From Acidobacteriota bacterium (GTDB lineage: Bacteria > Acidobacteriota > UBA6911): DNA of 56,427 nt. A program made the translations under genes and the position numbers. The stretch covers positions 1-56,427 of the forward strand of contig JAFGAO010000213.1 of assembly GCA_016933615.1 (NCBI GenBank), read 5' to 3'. The stretch's first letter is position 1. Each line of letters begins with the position of its first letter. This document shows positions 28,970 through 37,890 of the stretch, piece by piece. The notes below the pieces were generated by a model that worked only from the letters and a program-made list of their open reading frames with translations, ran no database searches and had not been told where the DNA came from.

Positions 28970-30517
28970 TTATATGGGCTTCGTCAGCGGCATCTCGAAG
29001 CCGTCCCAGACGCGGCGCTCCTGTTCATAGGGAGCGGTTTCAAGCCGGCATTCTTTATCCAGCACCATGACATTTCTTCGATCGCCATAGGGCTCCCAGG
29101 CGCCGAGGCTTTCGCAGCCGGGATTTCCGGTGCGCGCGAATGCAATCCAGGCATCCTGCATTTTCCGGGAGAGGGCGGCGGCATCCGGGCCGGCGCCGTG
29201 GAATCTTTCGTCGTAATTGCCGAAAACAAAACCGATCTCCAGGGTATGGCAGGCTCCGAGCTTCCCCTTCATCAGGGGCGATTTCCAGGTGAAAAGATAG
29301 TTGAAGGCGGGCCGGCCGTTGCGGCACTGCGCCTCGACAAGCCGGAGAACCGGGATGCGGAACATGTAATCGGATTGAATGGCCGTTAAAATATCGCCGG
29401 CGACCGGGTCTGCCCCGCGCTGCTTTAATGCTCTCCCGTAGGTGGCAGTAAAACCCGGAACGCGCTCCGGCGGAATTATGGCTTCCAGCCGCCGGGCCAT
29501 GCCCGCTTCATCCATATTCCCAAAGTTCCGATCCAGGGCGTTGAACAGCCTGAATTCGTCGAGATTGGTTCCGGCCAGAACCGGGATGCCTTTCGCGGAA
29601 CCTTTTTCAATGGCGTGGATGGGAACTTCGGGCATCACTGTTCCGTCGACAACCGGCTGAAAGGGAGTCAGCCTTCCGTCTTTCTCATTCAGCAGAGCAG
29701 CCAGCTTCTGCTGGGCCTCGAGGATCCGCGGTACGGTCAGGGCCAGCAGCGCGTCCGAATCCGTGCCCTTTACCTGCAGGATTTGAAGAAACTGCTCCGC
29801 CACGGCGACGCCGTCCTGCAGCGTGCCGACCGTTGCGGCGCCGCCGCTTTCCAGAATGGCTTTCCGGAATTTCCCTTCTGCCGCGGGCATGCCCAAAAGG
29901 TTCCCGATGCTCATCGCGCCGGCGGATTCCCCGAAAACCGTCACGTTGTCCGGATCCCCTCCAAACGCTTCGATGTTTTCGCGGATCCAGTCCAGCGCGG
30001 TGATCTGATCCAGCAGCCCTTCGCACCCGGTGGCGGGGATTCTTCCCTGCGTGATCTCTTCGAGGTTCAGGAATCCCAGGGCTCCCATACGATAGTTGAT
30101 CGTGACAAGAACGACATCTCCGCCCGGTACGAGGGTGTTTCCCCGGAACATCTCCTGGGAACCCGAACCGACGATGAAGGCCCCCCCGTGAATCCAGACC
30201 ATGACCGGGCAACGGGCCCTTCCGGTCCCGGGGGTCCAGATATTCAGATAAAGGCAGTCCTCATCCTGCGGTTCCGTGACGGCAAAGTCGGCCATCGCTT
30301 CCATGCCGGGCAAGGGATTCTGGGGGGCGACGGGTCCGAATTCCCGAGCCGGCCGCACTCCGTTCCACGGCTCGGGCGGCTGAGGCGCATGCCAGCGCAG
30401 CCTGCCGGCGGGAGCCGCCGCATAGGGAATTCCCCTGAAGACATACTGTCCATCCTCGCAGTTCCCTTCCACACGGCCGTATGCGGTACGGACCAACCAT
30501 GCATTTTTGGTGTGCAT
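28970..30517 (-). CDS. Type B carboxylesterase
   Basis: An alpha/beta-hydrolase of 515 residues of the cholinesterase/PnbA type, hydrolysing carboxylic esters. The oxyanion-hole motif HGGAF is at 110-114 and the nucleophile in FGESAGA (Ser198), with the EDCLYLN signature at 86-92. A catalytic acid and histidine lie further on (LACHTLEIGFVFG around residues 412-424 holds the histidine). No signal peptide, so cytoplasmic, unlike many homologues. AGAGGG precedes the ATG. The neighbouring PhzF gene on the same strand is 120 bp upstream and could share a transcript. Confidence 0.9.
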   Translation of the reverse strand: MHTKNAWLVRTAYGRVEGNCEDGQYVFRGIPYAAAPAGRLRWHAPQPPEPWNGVRPAREFGPVAPQNPLPGMEAMADFAVTEPQDEDCLYLNIWTPGTGRARCPVMVWIHGGAFIVGSGSQEMFRGNTLVPGGDVVLVTINYRMGALGFLNLEEITQGRIPATGCEGLLDQITALDWIRENIEAFGGDPDNVTVFGESAGAMSIGNLLGMPAAEGKFRKAILESGGAATVGTLQDGVAVAEQFLQILQVKGTDSDALLALTVPRILEAQQKLAALLNEKDGRLTPFQPVVDGTVMPEVPIHAIEKGSAKGIPVLAGTNLDEFRLFNALDRNFGNMDEAGMARRLEAIIPPERVPGFTATYGRALKQRGADPVAGDILTAIQSDYMFRIPVLRLVEAQCRNGRPAFNYLFTWKSPLMKGKLGACHTLEIGFVFGNYDERFHGAGPDAAALSRKMQDAWIAFARTGNPGCESLGAWEPYGDRRNVMVLDKECRLETAPYEQERRVWDGFEMPLTKPI

Positions 30518-30636
30518 AGAATCCCTCTAGTAAATAAGATTTTGTATTCCTGCGGATATATTCCATTCCCCTTGACGCAAAACGCCGCTGACGAGACCGC
30601 CGCCAAGCGCTCCGCTGCGTCCGGGCGTTCGGCAAA

Positions 30637-31419
30637 TCATAAAAAAATGGTGCCGGACAGGTACGTGACGCACCTTCCTCCTATCGAGACCCTGTCGTCC
30701 CTGTCGGTGCAGAACAGCTCGCCGCCCCGCCTGCTCAGCTGCAGCGCGTGGAGGTTCTTCTTATTCAGACGCTCCGCCCAGTAAGGAATGAGCGTACAGT
30801 GCGCCGACCCGGTTACGGGGTCTTCCGGGATCCCGGCACGAGGGGCAAAAAAGCGGGAAACAAAATCCGAATTCCGGCCGGGGGCCGTAACGATCAGCGC
30901 GAAGTTGTCCAGCTTCGCAACAGAGTCCGGATCGGGATCGAGAGCACTCACCGCATCCTCATTCTCTAGGACCGCCATCAGGTCCCGGGAGGACAGGACT
31001 TCCGACGGCTCCCGTCCGAGTATGGATGCGAGGCCGTCCGGCGCCGGGCACGGCAGCGGTTTCCGTGACGGGAAATCCAGAAACAGCAGGTCGTCTTTCC
31101 GCTCCACGGACAAAGCGCCGCTTTTGCTCCGGAATTCAATTCGCCCCGCATCCCGGTCCACAAACTCAAAGATGGCATGTCCGCTTGCCAATGTTGCGTG
31201 GCCGCAAAGATCGACCTCGACCGTCGGCGTAAACCAGCGCAGATCGTAGAGGCCCTTCCTCCGAACCAGGAACGCCGTTTCAGGCAGGTTGTTTTCTGAA
31301 GCGATGGACTGCAGAATTTCGTCCGGCAGCCACTCCCCGAGAAGGCAAACTCCGGCGGGATTTCCCGCGAACGCCCGGGATGCGAATGCGTCTATCTGGT
31401 AGAATTGAATCTCCGTCAT
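30637..31419 (-). CDS. PhzF-family isomerase-like protein
   Basis: A 260-residue protein of the PhzF/diaminopimelate-epimerase fold. Family marks are FAGNPAGVC near the start, the catalytic glutamate in NNLPETAFL (about residue 47), DLCGHATLASGH around 71-82, and DPVTGSAHC near 216-224. PhzF itself isomerises an intermediate of phenazine synthesis; most homologues have unknown substrates, and no phenazine genes are present here. GAGGAA precedes the ATG. It lies 28 bp after the molybdopterin enzyme gene on the same strand, so the two probably form an operon. Confidence 0.9.
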   Translation of the reverse strand: MTEIQFYQIDAFASRAFAGNPAGVCLLGEWLPDEILQSIASENNLPETAFLVRRKGLYDLRWFTPTVEVDLCGHATLASGHAIFEFVDRDAGRIEFRSKSGALSVERKDDLLFLDFPSRKPLPCPAPDGLASILGREPSEVLSSRDLMAVLENEDAVSALDPDPDSVAKLDNFALIVTAPGRNSDFVSRFFAPRAGIPEDPVTGSAHCTLIPYWAERLNKKNLHALQLSRRGGELFCTDRDDRVSIGGRCVTYLSGTIFL

Positions 31420-31447
31420 TTCCTCTTTCCCCTGAACCTTTCCGGTT

Positions 31448-33739
31448 TCAAATCTGGGCGGCCCGGCTCACCCGGCACAGCAGGGCTCTCCCCGGCCAGC
31501 TTCCGGTAACTTGGTCGCAGGCATCGAACTCGTCCGTCGTCAGCACGTTCACGTTCGACTGCCACAGTCCGTGCAGGGACGGTTCGGCTCCGGGCTGCTC
31601 CGGAAACCACCAGCAGTGTTCCGCATGCACCACGCGCGGATCGATTCCGTCCGTGATCAACGTCTTCATCACAATGGCGCCTCTAGGGGTTTCGATCCTG
31701 GCCCAGTCGCCCGGGCCGAGACCCAGTCCGGCGGCGGTTTGCGGATGAATCTGCAGGAGCGGATCCGGGTGCTGCTCGCGCAGGCCCATGCCGAACTGGC
31801 GATGCTCGGACTGGAACTGGGGCAGGAATCTTCCCCCGTTGATCAGGATGAGCGGATATTGCGCCGCTATCTCCGGCGTGCTGACGGGACTCTCCGGGGG
31901 CTCTTCGTAGTGCGGCAGGGGATCGTACCCCAGCTCCTCGAGCAGGTTTGAATAGAGTTCGAACCTGCCGCTCCGTGTCGCGAATCCGGTAACCTTGCCG
32001 GTCCGCGGGTTTATGCTGTCATGGGTCCAGGGTTCCCCGCTGGCGATCACATATTTCTGAGTGGCCGCCTCCTGAAAAGTAACGCCCAGGGGCTCGAGGC
32101 GGTAGTCGTACAGCTCCTCCTCCGTCTTCCAGGGGAAGTGCTCGCCGAAACCGAGCCGGACGGCGAGTTCCCGGAAGAAATAGTAGTCGGGCTTGCGCTC
32201 GCCGAGCGGTTCTACGGCGCGCTCGGCGGCAACCAATACGGACGTGAAGTCCTCCATGGTGGACAGAGTCCCCCGCTCCAGCTTGCTGGCGGCCGGAAGC
32301 ACGTAGTCCGCCAGCATGGCCGTCGGCGTCATGAAGTGCTCGAGCACCACATGAAGATCCAGGTTGGGGCTTTTCAGCGCTTTGTAAACCATCTTGGTGT
32401 TGGCCGCATTGAGAAGGGGGTTGCTGCCCCACGTAATGAGCGCCTTGGTCGGATATGGAATACCGTCCACAATGCTGCGCCAGATGACCGGTTCCGGAGC
32501 GGCGAAGCTGTGCCCGCTCATGCACAGGGGCACCCCGTAGGTCCGCTCGTAGAATCCGTTCATACGCTCGTACGCGGGCCAGGTCATCAGTTTGAAGCGG
32601 TCGCTGCCCAGCTGTTTGGCGCGCTGCCCGGGAGAGCAGCGCTCCGCCATCTGCAGCATGGAATCGCGCATGGCCATCACGCCGTCGACGACAGGGCCGG
32701 GCCCTTCGGGAGCCATGCCGGGCGCCGCGCCCCGCATGTTTCCCGTGATGGCATGCAGGCACAGTTTGGCCTGCTCCACGCGCGTGGCGTTGCGCCCCAG
32801 CTGATCCGGCGCCAGGCCGCTGTGGATGCAGCCGGGCTTGTTGCCTGCATAGCTAATGGCGGAAGCAACGATCTGATCGGCCGGGATCCAGGTGATCTCG
32901 GCGACCCGTTCCGGCGTGTACTCTGCGGCGCGCTGCCTGAGCCGCTCGAAGCCGTATGTCCACTGCTCCACGAATTCTCGGTCGTAGAGCCCCCGGTCGA
33001 TGATCACGCGGATCCAGGCCATGAGCAGGGCCGTGTCGGTGCCGGGACGGATCTGCAGCCACATGTCGGCCATCTTCGCCATCTCCGTTTGCCGCGGATC
33101 GACCACGATGAAGCGGGAATCGGGTTTCCGGGTGCGCCATTTCTGCATCGGGCGCCGGCGCACCGGGTTCGCTTCGGTGTAATCCCGCCCCAGCAATACC
33201 AGGCAGTTCAAATGCTTGATGGGGGGCGCCAGAATACAGGGAATGTTCGTGCCGGCCAGCGCGTAGGACAGCGCAACCTTGTTGCAGGCGCAGGCGGTGC
33301 CGGCGGCGCCCACGTTGGCGGGATTTCCGAACAGATTCAGGAAGCGCGCGCGGACGGCGTAGAAATCCGAACGGTAGGTCCCCTCGATGGTGGAGAGGCT
33401 TTCGGCGCCGTATTCTGCCCTGATCGTCCGCAGTTTCTCCGCGATCTCGTCGAGCGCCTGCTCCCAGGAAATTCTCTCCCAGCGGTTCTCCCCGCGCCCG
33501 CCCCGCCGTTTGAGCGGGACCATCAGCTGGTCGGGATGTTCGAGCCACCTGCGAAAATACGGCACCCGTTCGCAGACCGAGCCGCGGTTGTATGGGAAAT
33601 CCGGATTTCCTTTGATGCTCAGGATCTTGTTGTCCTTGACAAGCACCAGAAGCCCGCAATTGCAGTGACAGCCCGGAGACGGCCAGCACAGGGTCTTTTT
33701 GACTTCGACTCCGACTTCCTCTTTCGCGACATCGCCCAT
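31448..33739 (-). CDS. Molybdopterin (Mo/W-bis-MGD) oxidoreductase
   Basis: A cytoplasmic member of the DMSO-reductase superfamily, 763 residues. The N-terminal [4Fe-4S] site appears as cysteines 18, 24, 28 and 56 (C-x5-C-x3-C-x27-C), after which come the molybdopterin domains and a C-terminal dinucleotide-binding domain beginning near residue 650 (LINGGRFLPQFQSEHRQ). A cysteine in AGTACACNK may ligate the metal. There is no twin-arginine signal. The start at 33739 follows GGAGGGAGGG; upstream ATGs lack one. Partner electron-transfer subunits are absent, so it may be a hydratase- or transhydroxylase-like enzyme or use soluble carriers. The substrate cannot be named. Confidence 0.88.
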   Translation of the reverse strand: MGDVAKEEVGVEVKKTLCWPSPGCHCNCGLLVLVKDNKILSIKGNPDFPYNRGSVCERVPYFRRWLEHPDQLMVPLKRRGGRGENRWERISWEQALDEIAEKLRTIRAEYGAESLSTIEGTYRSDFYAVRARFLNLFGNPANVGAAGTACACNKVALSYALAGTNIPCILAPPIKHLNCLVLLGRDYTEANPVRRRPMQKWRTRKPDSRFIVVDPRQTEMAKMADMWLQIRPGTDTALLMAWIRVIIDRGLYDREFVEQWTYGFERLRQRAAEYTPERVAEITWIPADQIVASAISYAGNKPGCIHSGLAPDQLGRNATRVEQAKLCLHAITGNMRGAAPGMAPEGPGPVVDGVMAMRDSMLQMAERCSPGQRAKQLGSDRFKLMTWPAYERMNGFYERTYGVPLCMSGHSFAAPEPVIWRSIVDGIPYPTKALITWGSNPLLNAANTKMVYKALKSPNLDLHVVLEHFMTPTAMLADYVLPAASKLERGTLSTMEDFTSVLVAAERAVEPLGERKPDYYFFRELAVRLGFGEHFPWKTEEELYDYRLEPLGVTFQEAATQKYVIASGEPWTHDSINPRTGKVTGFATRSGRFELYSNLLEELGYDPLPHYEEPPESPVSTPEIAAQYPLILINGGRFLPQFQSEHRQFGMGLREQHPDPLLQIHPQTAAGLGLGPGDWARIETPRGAIVMKTLITDGIDPRVVHAEHCWWFPEQPGAEPSLHGLWQSNVNVLTTDEFDACDQVTGSWPGRALLCRVSRAAQI

Positions 33740-33812
33740 CGGATTCCCTCCCTCCATTGGGAATTCAGCGTATCCCGCTTTGCGCTGGGCGTCAATGACA
33801 TGCATGGCGAAT

Positions 33813-33860
33813 CTAAGGGGCTGCGTAAAAATAAATTTACATTTTGGCGCAACCCCTAAG
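33813..33860 (+). repeat. Dispersed palindromic repeat, copy 4 (complete)
   Basis: The most complete copy, 48 bp: CTAAGGGGCTGCG, TAAAAATAAATTTACATTTTG, GCGCAACCCCTAAG. The outer 13-14 bases of each end are near-perfect complements and the centre is also quasi-palindromic, so either strand would fold into a single long hairpin. It lies between divergent genes and is followed by TATTA as in copy 2. Confidence 0.8.
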
Positions 33861-33938
33861 TATTATCTCTCGTGTGCGAAATGGGATATATATACCGTAT
33901 GAAAAAAGCGGCATCGAACCGCTACAGGGAGATTCCTG

Positions 33939-36056
33939 ATGAATAAACTGGCTTTCGCATCGCTCATTCTGTGTTCAATTACGATACTCGCCGGCTGCAA
34001 TATGGATCAGAGAATTGAATACCCGGTTACCAGAAAGGTGGATCACGTCGACGACTATTTCGGCACCAGGGTCGCCGATCCCTACCGCTGGCTGGAAGAC
34101 GACCGGTCGGACGAATCCGCGGAATGGGTCGAAGCCCAGAACGCGGTCACTTTTAAATACCTCGAAAAGATCCCCTATCGGGAAGCCCTCAAACGGCGTT
34201 TGACGGAAATACAGAATTATCCCCGCTATTCTGCGCCTTTGCGCGTGGGGGAGCATTACATTTTCTCGAAAAACGACGGACTGCAGAATCAGGCCGTGAT
34301 CTATGTCCAGAAAGGACTGGACGGCGAAGCAGAAGTGCTGATCGATCCGAACGAACTCTCCGCAGACGGAACAATCCGCATCGGTCTTGCCGGAGTTTCG
34401 GGCGACCGGAAGTACATCGCCGTCACCAAGGGGGAAGCGGGATCGGACTGGTCGGAAATCAACATTATGGAGCTGGCCTCAAAAAAGATACTCCCGGACC
34501 GTATCCTCTGGACCAAATTTTCGGCGGCGGCCTGGTACCGGGACGGGTTCTTTTACAGCGGGTACGACGAACCCGCTCGAGGCGGGGAACTGACCGCCCG
34601 GAACCAGTTCCAGAAAATTTTCTACCACAAGATGGGCGATCCCCAGGAAAAGGACACTCTCATTTATGAAGATGCACGGAATCCGCTCCGCTATTTCAGC
34701 CTGGAAGTCAGCGAAGACGAAAAGTACGCATTTCTTGGAATCAGCGAAGGCACCTCGGGAAACGAGCTTTACTGGAAGGACCTAACTCGTGCGGAGGCTC
34801 CGTTTGAGCCCCTCATAGAGGGGTTCGAGTTCGACAGCTACCCCGTCGACAATGTCGGGCGCAAATTCCTCATATACACCAATGTCGACGCTCCGAACTA
34901 CAAGGTCGTGCTCATCGATCCGGACAAGCCTTCCAAAAATAACTGGAATACGGTCATCGGCGAAAAGCCCGAGGTTTTAAGCTCGGCCGGAACCGGGGCC
35001 GGGAAGCTTTTCTGCTTTTATCTGAAAGACGCACGCACCCAAATATACCAGCATGAACTGGACGGAACTCCTGTCCGTGAAATCGAACTGCCTGCGCTGG
35101 GGACCGCAAGCGGTTTAAGCGGCTGGAAAGACGACACGGTTCTCTTCTACACCTTCACCTCCTATACTTCGCCGCCGACAATTTACAAATACGATCCCGT
35201 GAAAGGGGAATCGGAGATTTTCAGGAGGTCCGCCGTCCGGTTCAATCCCGGGGACTTTGACGTAAAACAGGTTTTTTACGAAAGCAGGGATTCCACCAGG
35301 ATACCGATGTTCATCGTTCACAGGAAAGGGATCGCGCTCGATGGGAGCAATCCCTGCTACTTGACGGCCTACGGGGGCTTCAACAACAGCATCGTTCCCG
35401 CATTCGACCCGCTGAACATCGCGCTTTTTGAAAACGGCGTCGTGTTCGCCCAGCCCAACCTGCGCGGGGGAGGGGAGTATGGGGAGAAATGGCATAAAGC
35501 CGGGATGCTCGACAAAAAACAGAATGTATTCGACGACTTTATCGCGGCGGCTGAATATTTGATTAGGGAAAACTACACGGCCCCCGAAAAACTGGCCATC
35601 AGGGGCGGTTCCAACGGGGGGCTGCTCGTCGGGGCCGTGATGAACCAGCGGCCCGATTTATTCAAAGTCGCCCTGCCGGCCGTCGGAGTCATGGACATGC
35701 TGCGCTTCCACAAATTCACGGTCGGATGGGGCTGGGTGGTCGAATACGGTTCGAGCGACAACGAGGAGGGGTTCAGGAATCTCTACGCCTATTCGCCTCT
35801 TCACAACATCAGGGAAGGGGTCGACTACCCGGCAACGCTGGTCACCACCGCCGACCACGATGACCGCGTGGTGCCGGCTCATTCATTCAAATATATCGCG
35901 ACGCTCCAGGAAAAGTACAAGGGCAGGAACCCTGTGTTGATCAGGATTGAAACCCGTTCCGGCCACGGATCGAGCAACGTGACCAAAGACATCGAGGAAA
36001 CAGCCGATGTTTTTTCCTTCTTTTTCCACAACGTCGGAATGAATGTCCAATACTGA
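33939..36056 (+). CDS. Prolyl oligopeptidase (S9A), predicted lipoprotein
   Basis: A serine peptidase of 705 residues that cleaves short peptides after proline. The signal peptide ends in the lipobox LAGC (Cys19-20 region), so it should be lipid-anchored in the cell envelope. A seven-bladed propeller domain (about 90-430) covers the active site; the catalytic domain has the nucleophile in GGSNGG (Ser558), the aspartate in DHDDRVVP (about 642) and the histidine in SGHGSS (about 677). GGGAG precedes the ATG and TATATA at about 33890 may be a -10 box. Envelope peptide scavenging is the likely role. Confidence 0.93.
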   Translation: MNKLAFASLILCSITILAGCNMDQRIEYPVTRKVDHVDDYFGTRVADPYRWLEDDRSDESAEWVEAQNAVTFKYLEKIPYREALKRRLTEIQNYPRYSAPLRVGEHYIFSKNDGLQNQAVIYVQKGLDGEAEVLIDPNELSADGTIRIGLAGVSGDRKYIAVTKGEAGSDWSEINIMELASKKILPDRILWTKFSAAAWYRDGFFYSGYDEPARGGELTARNQFQKIFYHKMGDPQEKDTLIYEDARNPLRYFSLEVSEDEKYAFLGISEGTSGNELYWKDLTRAEAPFEPLIEGFEFDSYPVDNVGRKFLIYTNVDAPNYKVVLIDPDKPSKNNWNTVIGEKPEVLSSAGTGAGKLFCFYLKDARTQIYQHELDGTPVREIELPALGTASGLSGWKDDTVLFYTFTSYTSPPTIYKYDPVKGESEIFRRSAVRFNPGDFDVKQVFYESRDSTRIPMFIVHRKGIALDGSNPCYLTAYGGFNNSIVPAFDPLNIALFENGVVFAQPNLRGGGEYGEKWHKAGMLDKKQNVFDDFIAAAEYLIRENYTAPEKLAIRGGSNGGLLVGAVMNQRPDLFKVALPAVGVMDMLRFHKFTVGWGWVVEYGSSDNEEGFRNLYAYSPLHNIREGVDYPATLVTTADHDDRVVPAHSFKYIATLQEKYKGRNPVLIRIETRSGHGSSNVTKDIEETADVFSFFFHNVGMNVQY

Positions 36057-36161
36057 TCCTTCAATAAAGGACGGTTTTCCACTAAACTGTAAGGAGTGAA
36101 CATTCAAATACGGGCTGAAAAGCCTGCGGCTTTGGGCCCGGTTGAAACAGGGAGGTTTCTG

Positions 36162-37136
36162 ATGCATAAGCGGAGTAGCCTGGGATTTTTTGCCGCTATT
36201 CTCTGCTTATCTTTTCCGGTATGCGAATCCGGGGCCGCATCCCCTCAAGACGGCGCCGTCACTCCTATAGAACTCATAGATAAGCACATAAGATCCATTG
36301 GACGCCCGGAAACCCTGGCCGCGATCCGATCACGCGGGATCAGCGGCAAAGCGGGAGTCCGGTTCATCCTGGGAGCAACCGGGAATCTGGAAATGGGGGA
36401 TTTCATGTACGTTTCCGAGGGCTCGAAGACGGGCCTCCGGATGGTTTTCGACGACATCAATTACCCCGGAGAACATTTCACGTTCGACGGCAGCGATGTC
36501 AGCGTGGCCTACATCACCCCGGGGCAGCGTTCCCCGCTGGCGGACTTTATATTCAGGCATCATTCCATTATGAAGGAGGGGTTGCTGGGCGGCGTTCTGA
36601 ATACTGCCTGGCCGCTGCTGGACATGGAGAAAAATCGGTCCGGAGTAAAATTGACCGAAAGCGAGGTCGAGGGGCGCCTTCTGTATGAGCTGGAATACGG
36701 AACTCCCGGGAAAAGGCCCGGTTTCATGACCGTAAGCCTTTTTTTCGACATGCAGAGTTTCCGCCACTTGAGAACCGAATATAAAGTCAACATCGCCAAC
36801 GATCTGACAGCCGCACGGAAAATTCTCACAGGCGACGACCTGTCCCTCTCCAAGGCCATGGACAGTGCGGGCGATTCCATTTTTATCGCGGGGGAGCCGG
36901 GCCGGATGACGGAGAAGCCCACCATCATGGACAGCCTGGCCGACTCCAAGTACCTGTTGGTGGAAAGGTTCGACAATTTTTCCAATGTCGGGGGCGTGAT
37001 CCTGCCCGAATCCTATTCGATCGACTACTCCCTGGAAGGCCAGGGAGTTACATTCATAGGCAAATGGGAAATCCGGGCTGAATTCTATACAAACAACGGG
37101 ACCATCGACCAGTCGTTCTTTCAGGCTTCCAATTAA
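36162..37136 (+). CDS. Exported protein of unknown function
   Basis: About 324 residues, starting at an ATG with GGAGG 7 bp upstream; a frame-open extension to 36096 lacks a site. Residues 1-25 form a signal peptide (basic MHKRSS, hydrophobic core, then ESGAA-S). The mature part is beta-rich, with alternating hydrophobic residues and segments such as GFMTVSLFFDMQSFRHLRTEY that recall LolA/LppX-like lipid-carrier folds, but I cannot assign a family. It follows the prolyl oligopeptidase by about 100 bp and may be co-transcribed. Function unknown. Confidence 0.75.
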   Translation: MHKRSSLGFFAAILCLSFPVCESGAASPQDGAVTPIELIDKHIRSIGRPETLAAIRSRGISGKAGVRFILGATGNLEMGDFMYVSEGSKTGLRMVFDDINYPGEHFTFDGSDVSVAYITPGQRSPLADFIFRHHSIMKEGLLGGVLNTAWPLLDMEKNRSGVKLTESEVEGRLLYELEYGTPGKRPGFMTVSLFFDMQSFRHLRTEYKVNIANDLTAARKILTGDDLSLSKAMDSAGDSIFIAGEPGRMTEKPTIMDSLADSKYLLVERFDNFSNVGGVILPESYSIDYSLEGQGVTFIGKWEIRAEFYTNNGTIDQSFFQASN

Positions 37137-37444
37137 GCGCAGTCCTTGTGGAAATGATGGCGGCAGGCTTTGTATACGAACCGGATCAGATACGCGATCG
37201 AAACGACGCATATCCCCGCCAGTGCGCCGATTATAATGATAGGGTGGCTGAATGCGAGGGCTACCATGGCTCCGTATTTACAGCATGCGCACCAGTCCTC
37301 GTGCAGCTGTGTATGCCCATGATAGACGCAATAGGCGAAACTGCCCGAAAGCGCGGCGATGGCGCCTACAAGCGCCGCGCGCCAGATGTACTTCAACTTT
37401 CTGTTTTGCGCTTTCTCGTCCGCCTCTGCAGCTTTATCCGGCAT
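37133..37444 (-). CDS. Small two-helix membrane protein, unknown
   Basis: About 103 residues with two hydrophobic segments (about 22-42 and 61-88) separated by a loop rich in His and Cys, HGHTQLHEDWCACCKYG, and a C-terminal RHHFHKDCA. The clustered Cys/His residues suggest a metal or haem site, but no family is recognised. AAGGA before the ATG at 37444 is better than any site before the upstream ATG at 37465. Its stop overlaps that of the convergent exported protein. Confidence 0.6.
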   Translation of the reverse strand: MPDKAAEADEKAQNRKLKYIWRAALVGAIAALSGSFAYCVYHGHTQLHEDWCACCKYGAMVALAFSHPIIIIGALAGICVVSIAYLIRFVYKACRHHFHKDCA

Positions 37445-37890
37445 CCTTCGTCCTTTAGCGCCCATATTACCAAGGACGCATGCATTCCAGAACTCTTTTT
37501 TAATCCTCCTGATCCCTACAACTGCGATGACCGTCAGCCCTACCTGTAAGACACAACGGTCAGAAATCCCGGTTTCGTAATTCGCGCGAACTTGGAATTC
37601 TGATAATCGGGAACGAGCGCTCCTCGGCTCTCCGGTTGAGAACGCACCGCCGGGGCTGCAATCGCGTTTCCCGCGCGCCGCTTGCGGCCATGCACGGCAC
37701 GGATCGGATCAAGCCCACGCCGGCCGTGCCCGCGGCAGAAGGATTCCGGCTGGTCTCCGGAACCGTGGAGGGTCAGATGCCGGTTTTATAATATTCGGGA
37801 TTGTGTTATGAAATTCCTGCGGAGCGCAAACGTTTCGGCGGTCCCGGCGCCTGTTTGGGCGGGGACCATAAGGAATCCGCCGAGGGGATC
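37445..37890. other. Intergenic region upstream of the cytochrome genes
   Basis: About 440 bp without a well-supported gene. It contains a strong hairpin at about 37841-37868, GGTCCC with GGGACC enclosing CGCC/GGCG. A GTG-rich and ATG-containing frame beginning at 37808 (MKFLRSANVS...) ends at 37924 and is too short to trust. The cytochrome frame is open back to a TTG at 37801. Confidence 0.45.

Noticed and set aside
32021-33859. A 612-codon open frame opposite the molybdopterin enzyme
   Set aside because: Antisense shadow; translation shows no family features.
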